This document shows, piece after piece, positions 13,910-14,277 of a DNA stretch of 14,277 nt. The stretch's first letter is position 1, and each line of letters starts with the position of its first letter. This DNA is from JBGLNJ01 sp964353405 (GTDB taxonomy: Bacteria; Chloroflexota; Anaerolineae; Fen-1058). Under the pieces are notes generated by a model. That model saw only the letters and a program-made list of their open reading frames with translations, searched no databases and was not told the origin of the DNA. The stretch lies in NCBI GenBank assembly GCA_964353405.1, contig CAYGWJ010000295.1:1-14277 (forward strand), read 5' to 3'. The position numbers and the translations under genes were made by a program.

Positions 13910-14277
13910 CTAGGACACAGGCACGTCCGCGGAGTAAAGCGAGTCCCTCAGCCCTTCCGCGGTCCTGGCCCACCTGAATTGCGCGGCGCGCAAGGGCCCG
14001 TGTATTCGCAGTTCCGCACGTAGCGCTTCATCAAACAATGCGCGCTCCATCACCCGTGCCAGGTCAGCCGGGTCGGCCGGGTCGGCCAGCAGCGCGGCAC
14101 CTCCTACTACTTCGGGCAGGCTGGTCGTACTGCTGGCGACGACCGGCGCTCCGCACGCCATCGCCTCCAATGGCGGTAGGCCAAAGCCCTCATACAGCGA
14201 AGGATAAACCAAAAGCGTCGCGCGGCGATAGAACGCGGGCAAATGCCCCGGCGCAACGCGCCCGGTGAGACCCACGC
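13910..14277 (-). CDS. Family GT4 glycosyltransferase (C-terminal part, runs off window)
   Basis: The final ~121 residues of a third GT4 glycosyltransferase. The N-terminal domain lies beyond the window edge and the frame is open there. YEGFGLPPLEAMACGAPVV carries the EX7E pair and the donor-binding loop, followed by SSTTSLPEVVGGAALLADP, the usual sequence after it. It resembles the C-terminus of the gene at 1137-2255 more than that of the one at 2292-3578, but it is not a near-copy. Stop TAG at 13912-13910. Confidence 0.88.
   Translation of the reverse strand, partial: VGLTGRVAPGHLPAFYRRATLLVYPSLYEGFGLPPLEAMACGAPVVASSTTSLPEVVGGAALLADPADPADLARVMERALFDEALRAELRIHGPLRAAQFRWARTAEGLRDSLYSADVPVS

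Overview
The window is GC-rich bacterial DNA with dense genes, Shine-Dalgarno sites and several recognisable sigma-70-type promoters. The gene mix (GT4 glycosyltransferases, a DegV protein, a THEP1-type NTPase, a PerM/AI-2E permease, a PAP2 phosphatase and complex-I-like membrane subunits) reminds me of Chloroflexota, especially Anaerolineae-like genomes. That placement is a guess from gene content; no marker gene here settles it. I see no rRNA, tRNA, CRISPR array, phage gene or transposase.

Layout. Positions 1-910 (minus) hold the 5' part of a long coiled-coil protein. Its leader is divergent from a two-gene glycosyltransferase operon (1137-3578, plus), with back-to-back promoters. Positions 3583-7347 (minus) hold three membrane genes that look like the membrane arm of complex I, hydrogenase-4 or Mrp: a NuoL/M/N-like protein, a HyfE/NuoK-like protein and a second NuoM/N-like protein. 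No peripheral-arm (NADH, quinone-binding, hydrogenase or FeS) genes lie beside them. Positions 7421-9067 (minus) hold a degV-family gene followed by a short-chain dehydrogenase. A 409-bp divergent intergenic region (9068-9476) separates these from a small single-domain rhodanese (9477-9806, plus), which ends in an intrinsic terminator. A THEP1-like NTPase (9824-10360, minus) is convergent with it. A plus-strand run follows: PerM/AI-2E permease, MFS transporter (4-nt overlap) and PAP2 phosphatase (10513-13904). The last gene, on the minus strand, is the C-terminal part of another GT4 glycosyltransferase.

Two non-coding or unexplained items stand out. First, two diverged copies of an 80-97 bp palindromic element (940-1019 and 9357-9453) each sit between a predicted promoter and the start codon. 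They lie in the same orientation relative to the downstream gene (coiled-coil gene and rhodanese), and two base pairs of the outer stem covary. They could be a MITE-like mobile element, a structured mRNA leader, or a MITE that became a leader. Second, the complex-I-like proteins form an orphan membrane module, and the two antiporter-like members appear by eye to have lost most of the charged residues that normally carry protons.

Working together: the glycosyltransferases, PAP2 phosphatase and transporters suggest envelope or polysaccharide metabolism, but this is loose context only. Most functional names below are family-level.
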